From the NCBI GenBank assembly GCA_963930775.1, contig OZ005705.1, positions 5,890,001 through 5,954,000 on the forward strand: a stretch of 64,000 nt of DNA, given 5' to 3'. This DNA is from Cliona cf. orientalis (taxonomy: Eukaryota > Porifera > Demospongiae > Clionaida > Clionaidae). The notes beneath the pieces are model-generated. The model worked only from the letters and a program-made list of their open reading frames with translations, was not told the DNA's origin and ran no database searches. The translations under genes and the position numbers were made by a program. Shown piece after piece: positions 63,973-64,000 of the stretch (the stretch's first letter is position 1; every line of letters begins with the position of its first letter).

Positions 63973-64000
63973 CTAATAGAACAGAAAATAAACCCAGTCA

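Overview
This is intron-rich nuclear DNA from an animal. Nearly every gene is broken by short GT-AG introns. The gene set is metazoan-like (PDE2A, ACSBG, ATP10, a PA-TM-RING-like E3, UCHL3, TUSC3/MAGT1), and the DNA is full of short foldback/MITE-like repeats and CT/GA microsatellites. An early-branching animal, most likely a demosponge, fits best; this is inference, supported by compact genes, many MITEs and a Pam17 homologue that vertebrates and insects lack as far as I know. No bacterial, viral or CRISPR features were seen.

Layout, left to right: two divergently transcribed bubblegum-type acyl-CoA synthetase genes (ACSBG-A, cut by the left edge, and complete ACSBG-B); a class-V P4-ATPase (ATP10, minus); ribosomal protein L9 (minus) head-to-head with a membrane RING E3 (plus); PDE2A (minus) head-to-head with the single-exon actin maturation protease ACTMAP (plus); gamma-tubulin complex protein 4 (plus); SHQ1 (minus) head-to-head with ALG8 (plus); a small secreted orphan (minus); the OST3/OST6-type TUSC3/MAGT1 (minus); UCHL3 (minus), which holds an intron-containing tRNA-Tyr in one of its introns; Pam17 (plus), head-to-head with UCHL3; and an ankyrin-plus-PH gene (minus) cut by the right edge.

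Exon structures were built by hand from splice sites. For every complete multi-exon gene the exon lengths sum to an intact reading frame, and the translations follow the known families almost end to end. Boundaries should be good to within a base or so; first exons and UTRs are less certain.

The genes are mostly unrelated housekeeping functions: lipid activation and flipping, translation, cyclic nucleotides, actin and tubulin, H/ACA RNP assembly, N-glycosylation, ubiquitin and mitochondrial import. The one functional echo is ALG8 (lipid-linked oligosaccharide assembly) close to TUSC3/MAGT1 (the oligosaccharyltransferase that uses it). Ten of fifteen protein genes sit in head-to-head pairs 95-600 bp apart, so shared bidirectional promoters look like a feature of this genome. 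No clearly new multi-gene system was found. The most unusual items are the Pam17 homologue, the secreted orphan, the tRNA-Tyr with a duplicated anticodon-stem segment, and several MITE families with readable terminal repeats and target-site duplications.
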